The translations under genes were made by a program, and so were the position numbers. The notes under the pieces are model-generated. The model did no database searches. It was not told the origin of the DNA and saw only the letters and a list, made by a program, of their open reading frames with translations. Shown here in pieces: positions 1 to 6,394 of a stretch of DNA of 9,545 bases (positions are counted from its first letter, which is position 1; each line of letters starts with the position of its first letter). The stretch comes from JBBRUG01 sp038247995 (GTDB taxonomy: Bacteria > Chloroflexota > Chloroflexia > Chloroflexales > Chloroflexaceae). The DNA lies in assembly GCA_038247995.1 (NCBI GenBank), contig JBBRUG010000240.1, positions 1 through 9,545 of the forward strand, in the 5' to 3' direction.

Positions 1-1
1 C

Positions 2-877
2 ACCCTCGGGCTGAAGGGCATGTCGCCCACCACCCGCATCGTGCTGTTTAACTTCTGGGAGTACGCCGCCTTCATCGCCAACTCCCTGGTCTTCCTGCTG
101 ATCGGCCTCGACATCAACCTGCCGGACCTGCTCGCCCAGCTCGGGCCGATCATGGTGGCCGTGGCTGCCGTGGTCCTGAGCCGCGTGCTGGTGGTCTACG
201 GCCTGATCTGGCTGAGCAACCGCTGGCGCGGACGCATCCCGCTGAGCTACCAGCACGTGCAGTTCTGGGGCGGGCTGCGCGGGGCGATCAGCCTGGCCCT
301 GGCCCTGAGCCTGCCGGCCTCGTTCGCCGACCGCAACGTGGTGCTGGTGATGACCTTCGGCGTGGTGCTGTTCACCTTGCTCATCCAGGGCACGACGATG
401 AACGCCCTGCTCAAGCACCTGGGGCTGGTGCAGCGCGAGGAAGCCCAGCTGGAGTACGAGCGCCGCCACGGCCGGCTGATGGCGGCGCGGGCCGCCCACG
501 AGCGGGTGGCCGACCTGCACCGCGAGGGCATGATCTCGGCGGCGACCTGGACGCGCCTGGACGAGGAGCTCGGCGGGCGTGCCCGCGCTCACCTGGAGGC
601 TCAGCAGGCGCTCCTGCGTGAGCAGCCGGCGCTGCGCGCCGAGGAGCTCGACGACGCCCGCCGCGAGGCGCTGCGCGCCGAGCGCACGACCCTGACCGAG
701 TTGCACGGCGGCGGGGCGCTCTCTGAGCAGATCTACAGCGAACGGGTCGGCGAGGTGGCCGCGGCCCTCGCCGACGAGGGCCACGCCGAATCCGACGACG
801 GCCACCGGCAGACCTCGCCGGCCGCAGGCTCTCCTGAGCAGGCGACCACGCCTGTTGGGCGCGAGGATGGCCGATGA
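2..877 (+). CDS. Na+/H+ antiporter, CPA1/NhaP type, C-terminal part (5' partial)
   Basis: The reading frame is open from base 2, so the gene begins outside the window. It encodes the last membrane helices of a monovalent cation/proton antiporter of the CPA1 family, which exchanges Na+ or K+ for H+ across the inner membrane. Visible signatures are a helix with SLVFLLIGLDI (bases about 83-115), a helix rich in V/A/L (about 150-215), the family hallmark GGLRGAISLALALSLP (about 268-315), and a last helix MTFGVVLFTLLIQGTT. The catalytic acidic residues of the family lie upstream and cannot be checked. After the last helix come about 150 residues of charged, Arg/Glu/Ala-rich sequence, probably helical or coiled-coil, forming a cytoplasmic tail; such tails are often regulatory in this family. 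The TGA stop at 875-877 overlaps an ATG at 874 but the frame opened there does not look coding. The antiporter call is firm; ion specificity is unknown. Confidence 0.9.
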   Translation, partial: TLGLKGMSPTTRIVLFNFWEYAAFIANSLVFLLIGLDINLPDLLAQLGPIMVAVAAVVLSRVLVVYGLIWLSNRWRGRIPLSYQHVQFWGGLRGAISLALALSLPASFADRNVVLVMTFGVVLFTLLIQGTTMNALLKHLGLVQREEAQLEYERRHGRLMAARAAHERVADLHREGMISAATWTRLDEELGGRARAHLEAQQALLREQPALRAEELDDARREALRAERTTLTELHGGGALSEQIYSERVGEVAAALADEGHAESDDGHRQTSPAAGSPEQATTPVGREDGR

Positions 878-985
878 GCGGCGACCGCGAGAGCCTGCGG
901 CCTGTCGCCGGCGCGAGCCGTCGGGCGGCAGTGATGAGCGACGAGCACACGATTGACGACGGGCCGGCTGGCCCGCAGTGGAACT

Positions 986-1302
986 ATGGCAACACGCGAG
1001 TACCCCGAGCACAACCACGAGCTCCACACGGCCCGCTGGGAACTGCTGGAGCAGGTCAATGAGCTGACCGAGCGGCCGATGATCGCGCTGTCGTTCGTCT
1101 GGCTCGGCCTGCTGATCATCGACTTTACGGCGGGGCTCAGCCCGCTGCTACAGATCGTCAGCAACGTGATCTGGGCGCTGTTTGTAGCTCGACTTCTTCC
1201 TGGAGCTGGTGATCGCCCCACGCAAGCTGGCCTACCTGCGGCGCAACTGGCTCGGGGCGCGCTCGCTGGCGCTGCGCATGGTGCGAGCGCCACGGCCGCA
1301 TC
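986..1302 (+). pseudogene. Voltage-gated-type ion (K+) channel, frameshifted and truncated remnant
   Basis: From ATG 986 the protein reads MATREYPEHNHELHTARWEL and continues into a hydrophobic S1-like helix (MIALSFVWLGLLIIDF) and the start of an S2-like helix (LLQIVSNVIWALFV). At 1184-1188 the frame breaks. One extra base there explains it, since the continuation in the next frame (LDFFLELVIAPRKLAYLRRN) completes S2 and the S2-S3 loop as expected for a bacterial ion-channel protein. Homology fades at about 1280-1300 (ALRMVRA, RILR), so the S3-S4 end, pore helix, selectivity filter and any RCK domain are missing. A functional channel is not possible. The gene sat just downstream of the cation/proton antiporter, a sensible pairing for ion homeostasis. 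No good ribosome binding site is seen before ATG 986. The alternative start at 934 (MSDEHTIDDG) would need another frameshift. Identity as a six-helix-type channel is by recognition of the S1-S2 pattern; exact subfamily is uncertain. Confidence 0.65.
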
Positions 1303-1350
1303 CTCCGCCAGGGCAATCCCTTCCCCGAGGTGGTGCGCCGCTAAACGCAT

Positions 1351-1515
1351 ATGGCTATCGCTCTCGCAGAGAGCCGGTACTGGAAGGAGTGTACTGGGGA
1401 CATCCAAGTAACCTTGCGTAGTCGAGGATTACCACTCGAACGGGTGTACCGGCTTCTGTTCAACCAGGACCTCTACCTTCGGGCATACGCCAAGTTGTAC
1501 TCCAACGCTGGCGCG
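1351..1515 (+). pseudogene. ltrA: Group II intron reverse transcriptase/maturase, N-terminal fragment only
   Basis: The first 55 residues of the frame opened by ATG 1351 look like the beginning of a group II intron-encoded protein. The diagnostic part is RVYRLLFNQDLYLRAYAKLY followed by SNAGA, matching the segment (VYR-LFN-DLYL-AY-IY-NAGA) that precedes the conserved MTPGV start of the RT domain. After NAGA at 1515 the similarity stops abruptly and the sequence changes to an unrelated acidic stretch. All RT motifs (including YADD), the maturase X domain and the endonuclease domain are absent. No intron RNA domain V could be recognised in the following 500 bases. There is no ribosome binding site: the ATG lies six bases after a TAA (1342-1344) in another frame. 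This is therefore a dead remnant of a retroelement insertion. Full-length relatives are roughly 400-600 residues. The symbol describes the family, not a functional gene. Confidence 0.65.
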
Positions 1516-1854
1516 CCGTCCGCAGAAGAGGAAGCGCCGAGCGATGAAAGCCTCGCCGATATTCTCCTCGCTCTTGCCCGGCAGGACCACGCGAGCGACG
1601 CCTGGCATACTCTCCCGGCGGTCATCCCGCTGGCGCCAGAGTCGCTCGCGCATATGGCGGCTGAACTGGAGCGCCGGGAGCCAGCCTCTGCGCCGGCTCC
1701 CGGTTCGTGTGCGGACGAGCGCGCCGTAGGCCAGTTCGAAGCGCCTGCAAGCGTCGGCCTGTACCGTGTGCAAAACCAAAGCTCACGTGCGCTTCGGCGA
1801 TCACGCCGCTCCCAGGCCCAGGCGTGGCACCAGGGCACCAGCGCCATCACCTGA
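1516..1854 (+). other. Unrecognised open stretch fused in frame to the maturase fragment
   Basis: The reading frame started by the maturase remnant stays open to a TGA at 1852-1854. The first part (SLADILLALARQDHASDAWH, then LPAVIPLAPESLAHMAAELE; bases about 1540-1680) has a protein-like mix of helix-forming residues. The part after about 1690 turns into Ala/Pro/Arg/Ser-rich composition typical of non-coding GC-rich DNA. I do not recognise a family. It could be the tail of another gene joined to the maturase by a deletion, or chance. From 1855 to 2013 I see no gene on either strand apart from a GC-rich hairpin. Confidence 0.3.
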
Positions 1855-1931
1855 GCCGGCTGGTGCGGCCGTGGTCGAGCAGTTCGCGCTGTTCTGATCG
1901 CATCGGTTCATCACCGGCGCCCATGCGGGGC

Positions 1932-1955
1932 GGGGCGCCAATCGTTCGGCGCCCC
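1932..1955. terminator. GC-rich hairpin, possible terminator of the sigma/ATPase-like operon
   Basis: A perfect 8-bp inverted repeat (GGGGCGCC at 1932-1939, GGCGCCCC at 1948-1955) encloses an 8-base loop. It lies 58 bases beyond the stop codon of the minus-strand operon. Neither side has a convincing U-tract, so a role in termination is only plausible. Confidence 0.35.
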
Positions 1956-2013
1956 TTGCCATCTGGAGACGACGACACGTTGTTCAGGCCGCCGGCAGCG
2001 GCTCCGTGAGCGC

Positions 2014-3051
2014 TCAGCTGAGGGTCGGTCGGCGAGCACCCCCAATAAAGCGCAGTGCCTCGCTCGCGATGGCATCATAGGCGCCATCAAGGATCGCTTG
2101 GAAGTCACGAATACTCGTCTCACGCGGCACAACCTCAGCCGGGAGCGCCGTAAACGGCTCGGCAACAAAGAAGGGTTGCGCTTGGAACAGCAACAGCTTC
2201 TCGGCGCGTTCCCGCTCCACCGCAGTCGTACTCTGTGCGCCACGATTCAGCAGGGCACGAGCGGCGGCGACCACGCTCAAGTGCGCGACCGAAACGTGCG
2301 CCGGGTCGAGCAGCGTTGATTGGGACTGAAGCGCGTCGATCGCCGGCCAAATGGCGTGGAGCGCCAGCTCGCGGCGAAACACCAGCCGTGCGTGCGCGTC
2401 ACGCACCAGCGGAAGAACCTCCGGCGCGACTGGCGGCTCCGGCTCCGTATGGCGCCAGAAACAGCAAAGCACCGTCAGGGTGCCGTGATCGGCGGACCGA
2501 GCGTGCTCGGTCAGCAGATCGACCGTCTCAGGGATCGCGAGGCCATCATCCACGATCAGCAGGACATCACGTCCTCGCGCAACGAAGTCCTCCGCTGCGG
2601 CCAGTGCGGTCGCAATCACCTGACGACGCTCCGCCGGCGCTGCCTCCGATCGTCCCGCCACCAGGACGGTGTGCTGCTCCACTCCACTCGCGCGAAGTTC
2701 TCCCGCCACTTCCTGCACCGCATTGCGCGCATGATCCAGCTTGGTCATCACGGCGCAGCCACCCCGCTGCGTTGCCAGCCGGTGGATCAGCTCGTGGACG
2801 AATACCATCAGCCCGACACCCGGTTGAGCCAGGAGGGCCACGGTGCCGCCGAGCGCTAATGGCGCATAGACATCTATCACCTTGATGCCGGTCTCCCACA
2901 GCACCGGCGTCCGTGGCGAAACGCGTTGTGGCGCGGCCCATGCCGCAGGATGAACGTCTTTGAGGTCGCCCCGTCCATCGAACGGCATCCCGCTTGCGTC
3001 GATCACGCGACCGAGCAGCCCATCACCGACCAGACGTTGTGTATTCGTCAT
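2014..3051 (-). CDS. F1-ATPase beta-subunit-like protein lacking catalytic residues (pseudo-ATPase)
   Basis: This 345-residue protein is collinear with the nucleotide-binding core and C-terminal domain of ATP synthase beta subunit. It shows LGRVIDASGMPFDGRG (13-28, cf. the GRI-NVLGEP-D segment), TGIKVIDVYAPLALGG (54-69), a Walker B-like RDVLLIVDD (161-169), IWPAIDALQSQSTLLDP (234-250, cf. YPAVDPLDSTSR-LDP) and FFVAEPFTALP with RDFQAILDG (294-323, C-terminal helical domain). The N-terminal beta-barrel of about 80 residues is missing. The P-loop reads QPGVGLM (76-82) instead of GAGVGKT, so the essential Lys and Thr are lost, and the GERTREG catalytic-Glu/Arg region is replaced by TKLDHARN. ATP hydrolysis is therefore unlikely. 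Start ATG 3051 is chosen because it overlaps the sigma gene's TGA (ATGA) and has GGAGG seven bases upstream. The protein may be a regulatory partner of the sigma factor (inference). It is not part of an ATP synthase operon here. Confidence 0.85.
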   Translation of the reverse strand: MTNTQRLVGDGLLGRVIDASGMPFDGRGDLKDVHPAAWAAPQRVSPRTPVLWETGIKVIDVYAPLALGGTVALLAQPGVGLMVFVHELIHRLATQRGGCAVMTKLDHARNAVQEVAGELRASGVEQHTVLVAGRSEAAPAERRQVIATALAAAEDFVARGRDVLLIVDDGLAIPETVDLLTEHARSADHGTLTVLCCFWRHTEPEPPVAPEVLPLVRDAHARLVFRRELALHAIWPAIDALQSQSTLLDPAHVSVAHLSVVAAARALLNRGAQSTTAVERERAEKLLLFQAQPFFVAEPFTALPAEVVPRETSIRDFQAILDGAYDAIASEALRFIGGARRPTLS

Positions 3052-4145
3052 GAGGTTGCCTCCATACGATGCAGCACCGCTTGATTTCCTCGCAACGCGG
3101 CCCAATCGCGCGGCGTTCTGCCTTCGGCGTCAGCGACATTGGGGTCAGCGCCCCCCGCGAGGAGCCGCTGCACATGCCACGCACGAGCGCGGATGACCGC
3201 CCAATGCAGCGGGGTTTGTCCGCGATCCGTCGTCAGGTTCGGGTTCGCGCCGGCGGCGAGCAGTCGCTCGACCAGCGCCGGCTGATCGACGAGCACCGCC
3301 ACATGGAGCGGCGTCTGGCCAATAGGAGTCGTGGCGTTGGGGTCGGCACCGCGGGCGAGCAGCAGGTCGCCAAGCGCGACATCGCCATGGTAGACCGCCC
3401 GATGAAGGGCCGTAAACGACCCGACGGCCGGCATGCGACTCTGGCGCGACAACTCCGCATCCCAGCGCTCCCGCTCGTGAACCAGCTGCGGTGCCGCGTC
3501 GAGCATCCGCTGCACGGCGGGGCCGTCCCCGACCCGAATGGCGATGAAGAACTGAACGGCCTGCGCAAACGCTTCCGGCGCAGACAGTTGTTGGGCAAAA
3601 TCTTCCGTCATGGCTTCCTCCAATAAGCGGCGCAGGGTCTGGCGCGCCCGAAACAGACGCTTCTTGACGACCGGCACCGGGAGATCCGCAATTGCCGCAA
3701 CCTCCCGCTGGGAATAGCCGCCGAGATGAAAGAGGCTCACCAGCAGACGGTCGGGCTCCGGGAGCGACGCAACCGCGGTGCGCACGGCAACGCGGAGCGC
3801 GTGTACTTCGGTGAGGTGCGCTGGTTCGGCGTGCCGCGCCTGAAGCTGGGCGGCAGCGGCGAGGGGCAGGAGGGGCAGGTGCTTGCCGCGCACGAGCCGA
3901 TCGGCCCGCTTATGCACGATCGACCGGAACCAGGTCGGGAAGGCTGCGGGCTCGCGGAGGCGACTGAGCTCCTGATACGCCTCGATAAACGCCTCCTGCG
4001 CCGCGTCCTCCGCCAGATGCACATCGCCGACAACCGCGTACGCCACCGCGCAGGCGAGCCGTTGAAAGCGCATCACCAGGTGCCCGAAGGCGTCTAAATC
4101 GCCCTTCTGGGCGGCAACAACCAATTCTTCTATCGTCGCTTGCAC
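3048..4145 (-). CDS. ECF-type RNA polymerase sigma factor fused to an ankyrin-repeat domain
   Basis: The 365-residue product has two parts. Residues about 5-88 are sigma region 2: an acidic helix GDVHLAEDAAQEAFIEAYQE (core binding) and FPTWFRSIVHKRADRLVRG (-10 recognition). Residues about 124-176 are region 4, with SLPEPDRLLVSLFHLGGYSQ, then a helix-turn-helix ending KKRLFRARQTLRRLL (-35 recognition). From about 196 the chain becomes ankyrin repeats. One is degenerate (FFIAIRVGDGPAVQRMLD), three are clear (TALHRAV...GADPNA 245-271, TPLHVAV...GANPNL 278-304, TPLHWAV...GADPNV 311-337), and a partial one reads GRTPRDWAALRGN (342-354). ECF factors are usually about 180-200 residues, so the repeats are a large C-terminal extension, probably for protein binding. 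The GTG start is forced: an in-frame TAA lies 24 bases upstream, and GGAAGG sits 10 bases before it. No transmembrane anti-sigma gene is adjacent. The coupled downstream gene is an ATPase-fold protein. Target promoters are unknown. Confidence 0.93.
   Translation of the reverse strand: MQATIEELVVAAQKGDLDAFGHLVMRFQRLACAVAYAVVGDVHLAEDAAQEAFIEAYQELSRLREPAAFPTWFRSIVHKRADRLVRGKHLPLLPLAAAAQLQARHAEPAHLTEVHALRVAVRTAVASLPEPDRLLVSLFHLGGYSQREVAAIADLPVPVVKKRLFRARQTLRRLLEEAMTEDFAQQLSAPEAFAQAVQFFIAIRVGDGPAVQRMLDAAPQLVHERERWDAELSRQSRMPAVGSFTALHRAVYHGDVALGDLLLARGADPNATTPIGQTPLHVAVLVDQPALVERLLAAGANPNLTTDRGQTPLHWAVIRARAWHVQRLLAGGADPNVADAEGRTPRDWAALRGNQAVLHRMEATS
3059..3063 (-). promoter_or_regulatory. Ribosome binding site of the ATPase-like gene, inside the sigma gene
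   Basis: GGAGG on the minus strand, seven bases before ATG 3051. Together with the ATGA stop/start overlap it indicates translational coupling and fixes the start, excluding the longer reading frame that extends up to 3105. Confidence 0.8.
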
Positions 4146-4491
4146 CGTATCCCAGCCTTCCGGTTAACCGCACCTACATGAGAGTCCCAGCTCAACGCGC
4201 AAAGGTTCCAGGTGACCAGCAGACGCTGACGCATCTGGCGGTCACGGTCACCCGTGGTGCCAGGGCAAAGCGGGGCCAGGGAAGATCGTCATGGACGGCA
4301 CATGAACAGAAAACGCTGACGGCTGCTCTTCACGGTGCTTCCCTACACTGCGGCTCCGCAATACCCCGCGTGACCATCTCGTACATGTGACTGCCCGTTG
4401 TGCTGGCCGCTGGAGCCCAGGAGTCTACCAGCCGCCGGCGCGGCTGGTTCGGTGTAACCAGGTTTCAGAAGCTTATCGGAAGGGCACACCA
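4146..4491. other. Divergent intergenic region between the sigma operon and the winged-HTH gene
   Basis: No convincing gene lies here; short frames look like chance. It must hold the promoters of both flanking units. On the minus strand GGAAC (4209-4205), an ECF-type -35 core, lies about 60 bases before the sigma GTG, but no properly spaced -10 is clear. The hexamer GTGACC occurs four times: plus strand at 4212-4217 and 4370-4375, minus strand at 4240-4245 and 4246-4251 in tandem. The first copy and the tandem pair form an inverted repeat (GGTGACC/GGTCACC). These are possible operator sites. Confidence 0.4.
4478..4483 (+). promoter_or_regulatory. Ribosome binding site deciding the winged-HTH start
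   Basis: GGAAGG lies eight bases before ATG 4492. It supports starting the protein at MARFTRENAANYG rather than at the first ATG of the open frame (4387), whose extra 35 residues are Arg/Pro-rich and not protein-like. Confidence 0.7.
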
Positions 4492-5970
4492 ATGGCACGG
4501 TTCACGCGTGAGAATGCCGCCAATTACGGTCGGCACGGCGGGCAGCGTTCGCATCAGCAGCTCGAAACGCAGTATGCCGAGCTCGTCTTGCGCAATCCCT
4601 CAGCGGCCCAGCGGGTCGCACGGCTCATCCGCCAGGGCTATCGGCTGGTCGTTGCGCTGCGCAGCGTGGCGATTAAGGATTCGGATAGTGAGCAGGTTGC
4701 GGTGCTCATATCCAATTTGCTCACAACCGGACGCCCTGGCCCAGACGGGCGCATTGTGCCTGGTTTGGGGGCGCCTCCCGAACATGAGGTTCGCGCCGTG
4801 GCGCTGTACTGGCGCGACACGCTGCGCCCCGGCTACGCCGCCTACTGCGCGGACGTTGATCGCATCATCGCCGAATATCGCCCCGTCGGCTATGTGCCTG
4901 AAGCGACCACGAGCGCTACGAACGACCGACCTGCGCCGATGCTGCGCTCGCTGGAAGAACCGCGCCACAGGGGGCGGCCTGCTGGCCAGCGCAACGAGCA
5001 AGCCGATCGGCTCCTGACAATGCTCGCCGGACGGGTTGGGCAAGAAGTGACTACCGGCGATCTGGCCAGGGAACTCGGCGTGACGGATCGGATGGTGCGC
5101 GAATATCTTTCCGATCTGCGCATCGCCGGGGTGCTCGAAACTGCCCGAACGCGCTACGGATTGCGTATAACGAGAGCGGAAATTAAATCCGAAGCGCTGA
5201 TCGAACGCTCCGCCGAAGTACCCGAACAGATGATCGCTCAGAGCGGAAATCGCTGCGAGTCTGAATCACTCGAATGCCGCATTACAACGACCAAAAGCAG
5301 CGATGTAGCTGTCATGCATAGAGAACACACCCCCCGCTCTTCCCCAACTGTTGCTCCAGATGCGTCCGCCAATAGCATCAGCCGCGCTGCACTCCTGCGC
5401 CTGGTTGAAGACGCCGCCGGCACTATTCGGGCAACGGTGAAGGAGCGACTCGACCGGGCAACCGGCGAGATCGTCACCTACCGCCTACGTCCGACGCTGA
5501 AGGCCGTTACCGCGCTCATTCAGGCGAACCGGCCAGAACTCACCGAGGCGCAGATCGCCGCTGGATGGGCGTTGTACCGCGATTCCTGGGGCCGTGAACG
5601 CGAACGGATTACCGGCCTGACCGATGACGATTTGTTGGGGGCCGTGCGCACTTACGGCCGCCGCCTTGAACGCGCACGCCGAGTCGACAGCCCACGACTC
5701 GGTTACTGGGCCACACTCCTGTCGATGGCCGAAGGCGAGATGCACCGCCGTAGCCTGAAACTGGTTGATCTGCCGAAGCCACGCCGTCCGAAGCAGAGCC
5801 GGGAAGTGCGCAAAGCCGCGCAACGTGAACGCGCCGAACGCCTTGCGCGCAACGGCGCCGACCTGGAATTCGACGAGGAAGCCTACCGCCGGCGTCAGTT
5901 GGAACTCTGGCGACTTGCGGATCGGCACACCGGCGCCGGGCCGGACGTTGGCACGGGACTGCGCAGCTAG
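4492..5970 (+). CDS. Winged helix-turn-helix DNA-binding protein of unknown function
   Basis: The 492-residue product is soluble and strongly charged. I do not recognise a named family. Residues 1-135 form an N-terminal region beginning MARFTRENAANYGRHGG, with helical segments and aromatic residues (ALYWRDTLRPGYAAYCADVD). Residues 168-225 look like a winged helix: TTGDLARELGVTDRMVREYL is a helix-turn-helix, followed by the wing-like GVLETARTRYGLRI. Residues 230-295 are a polar, low-order linker. Residues 297-420 form a second globular region (ALLRLVEDAAGTIRATVKER, LTEAQIAAGWALYRDSWGRE, SPRLGYWATLLSMAEGE). Residues 428-475 are basic (PKPRRPKQSREVRKAAQRER) and may bind nucleic acid. The gene is divergent from the sigma operon. 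A DNA-binding regulator or an accessory replication/mobile-element protein are both possible; no nuclease, helicase or recombinase motif is visible. Codon use is similar to its neighbours. Confidence 0.8.
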   Translation: MARFTRENAANYGRHGGQRSHQQLETQYAELVLRNPSAAQRVARLIRQGYRLVVALRSVAIKDSDSEQVAVLISNLLTTGRPGPDGRIVPGLGAPPEHEVRAVALYWRDTLRPGYAAYCADVDRIIAEYRPVGYVPEATTSATNDRPAPMLRSLEEPRHRGRPAGQRNEQADRLLTMLAGRVGQEVTTGDLARELGVTDRMVREYLSDLRIAGVLETARTRYGLRITRAEIKSEALIERSAEVPEQMIAQSGNRCESESLECRITTTKSSDVAVMHREHTPRSSPTVAPDASANSISRAALLRLVEDAAGTIRATVKERLDRATGEIVTYRLRPTLKAVTALIQANRPELTEAQIAAGWALYRDSWGRERERITGLTDDDLLGAVRTYGRRLERARRVDSPRLGYWATLLSMAEGEMHRRSLKLVDLPKPRRPKQSREVRKAAQRERAERLARNGADLEFDEEAYRRRQLELWRLADRHTGAGPDVGTGLRS

Positions 5971-6135
5971 GTGGCGATCGGCGAGCGCAGGGTGGAACCG
6001 GCGGGGTGTGTCGCTCCCATCCCACCCAGCACAGCACCGGCCGTGCTCGAAGGCCCACCCGGCGGCGCCGCCGGCCTGATTGCCCGCCTCCGCGCCCGTA
6101 AGGCGCAGCAGGAGATCGCACTATGTGCAGACTGA
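5971..6135 (+). CDS. Possible small protein, or in-frame continuation of the winged-HTH protein past TAG
   Basis: Directly after the TAG of the winged-HTH gene, in the same frame, a GTG begins 54 open codons ending at TGA 6133-6135. The end of the peptide (GGAAGLIARLRARKAQQEIA) is protein-like, while the middle is Pro/Ala-rich. No clear ribosome binding site precedes the GTG. The piece may be the old C-terminus of the upstream protein cut off by a point mutation, a small translationally coupled gene, or chance in GC-rich DNA. From 6136 to 6340 I see no gene. Confidence 0.25.
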   Translation: MAIGERRVEPAGCVAPIPPSTAPAVLEGPPGGAAGLIARLRARKAQQEIALCAD

Positions 6136-6340
6136 TGCTTAGTCAGCGCACTGCTGGAGCACTCGCTGGGCGTAACGCCAGGCAGACGCTGCCGACAATG
6201 CTGAAGTCAGCCGCCTCGAAGCCGCTCCAAACAGGCGCAAGGAATCGTTCGCGAACCGCCTGTCAGCACCGAAAACTAAAGCCTATGCGCCTCCACACCC
6301 CCCCGATTTTCCTAAATAATGGCCTATTTCGGCACGAAAA

Positions 6341-6366
6341 AGGGCCGGCGCAGCGGCGTCGGCCCT
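6341..6366 (-). terminator. Intrinsic terminator of the DUF4230 gene
   Basis: On the minus strand an 11-bp stem (AGGGCCGACGC pairing with GCGCCGGCCCT, one G-U pair) closes on a 4-base loop and is followed directly by TTTTTC. It lies 29 bases past the TAG stop at 6395-6397. The plus-strand side has only weak T content, so it mainly serves the minus-strand gene. Confidence 0.85.
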
Positions 6367-6394
6367 GGGGCGTTGTTTGTGTGGAGCGGCGTTA

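Noticed and set aside
874..1062. Small ORF starting at the ATGA overlap with the antiporter stop
   Set aside because: Arg/Ala/Pro-rich composition, no family resemblance, and it overlaps the channel remnant, which has real motifs in another frame.
1690..1930. Group II intron domain V/VI downstream of the maturase fragment
   Set aside because: GAGCCGG-type stretches occur, but no complete domain V hairpin with a GAAA loop or a bulged-A domain VI could be drawn.
4178..4390. 70-codon plus-strand ORF in the divergent intergenic region
   Set aside because: No ribosome binding site and no recognisable motif; it covers the region expected to hold the promoters.
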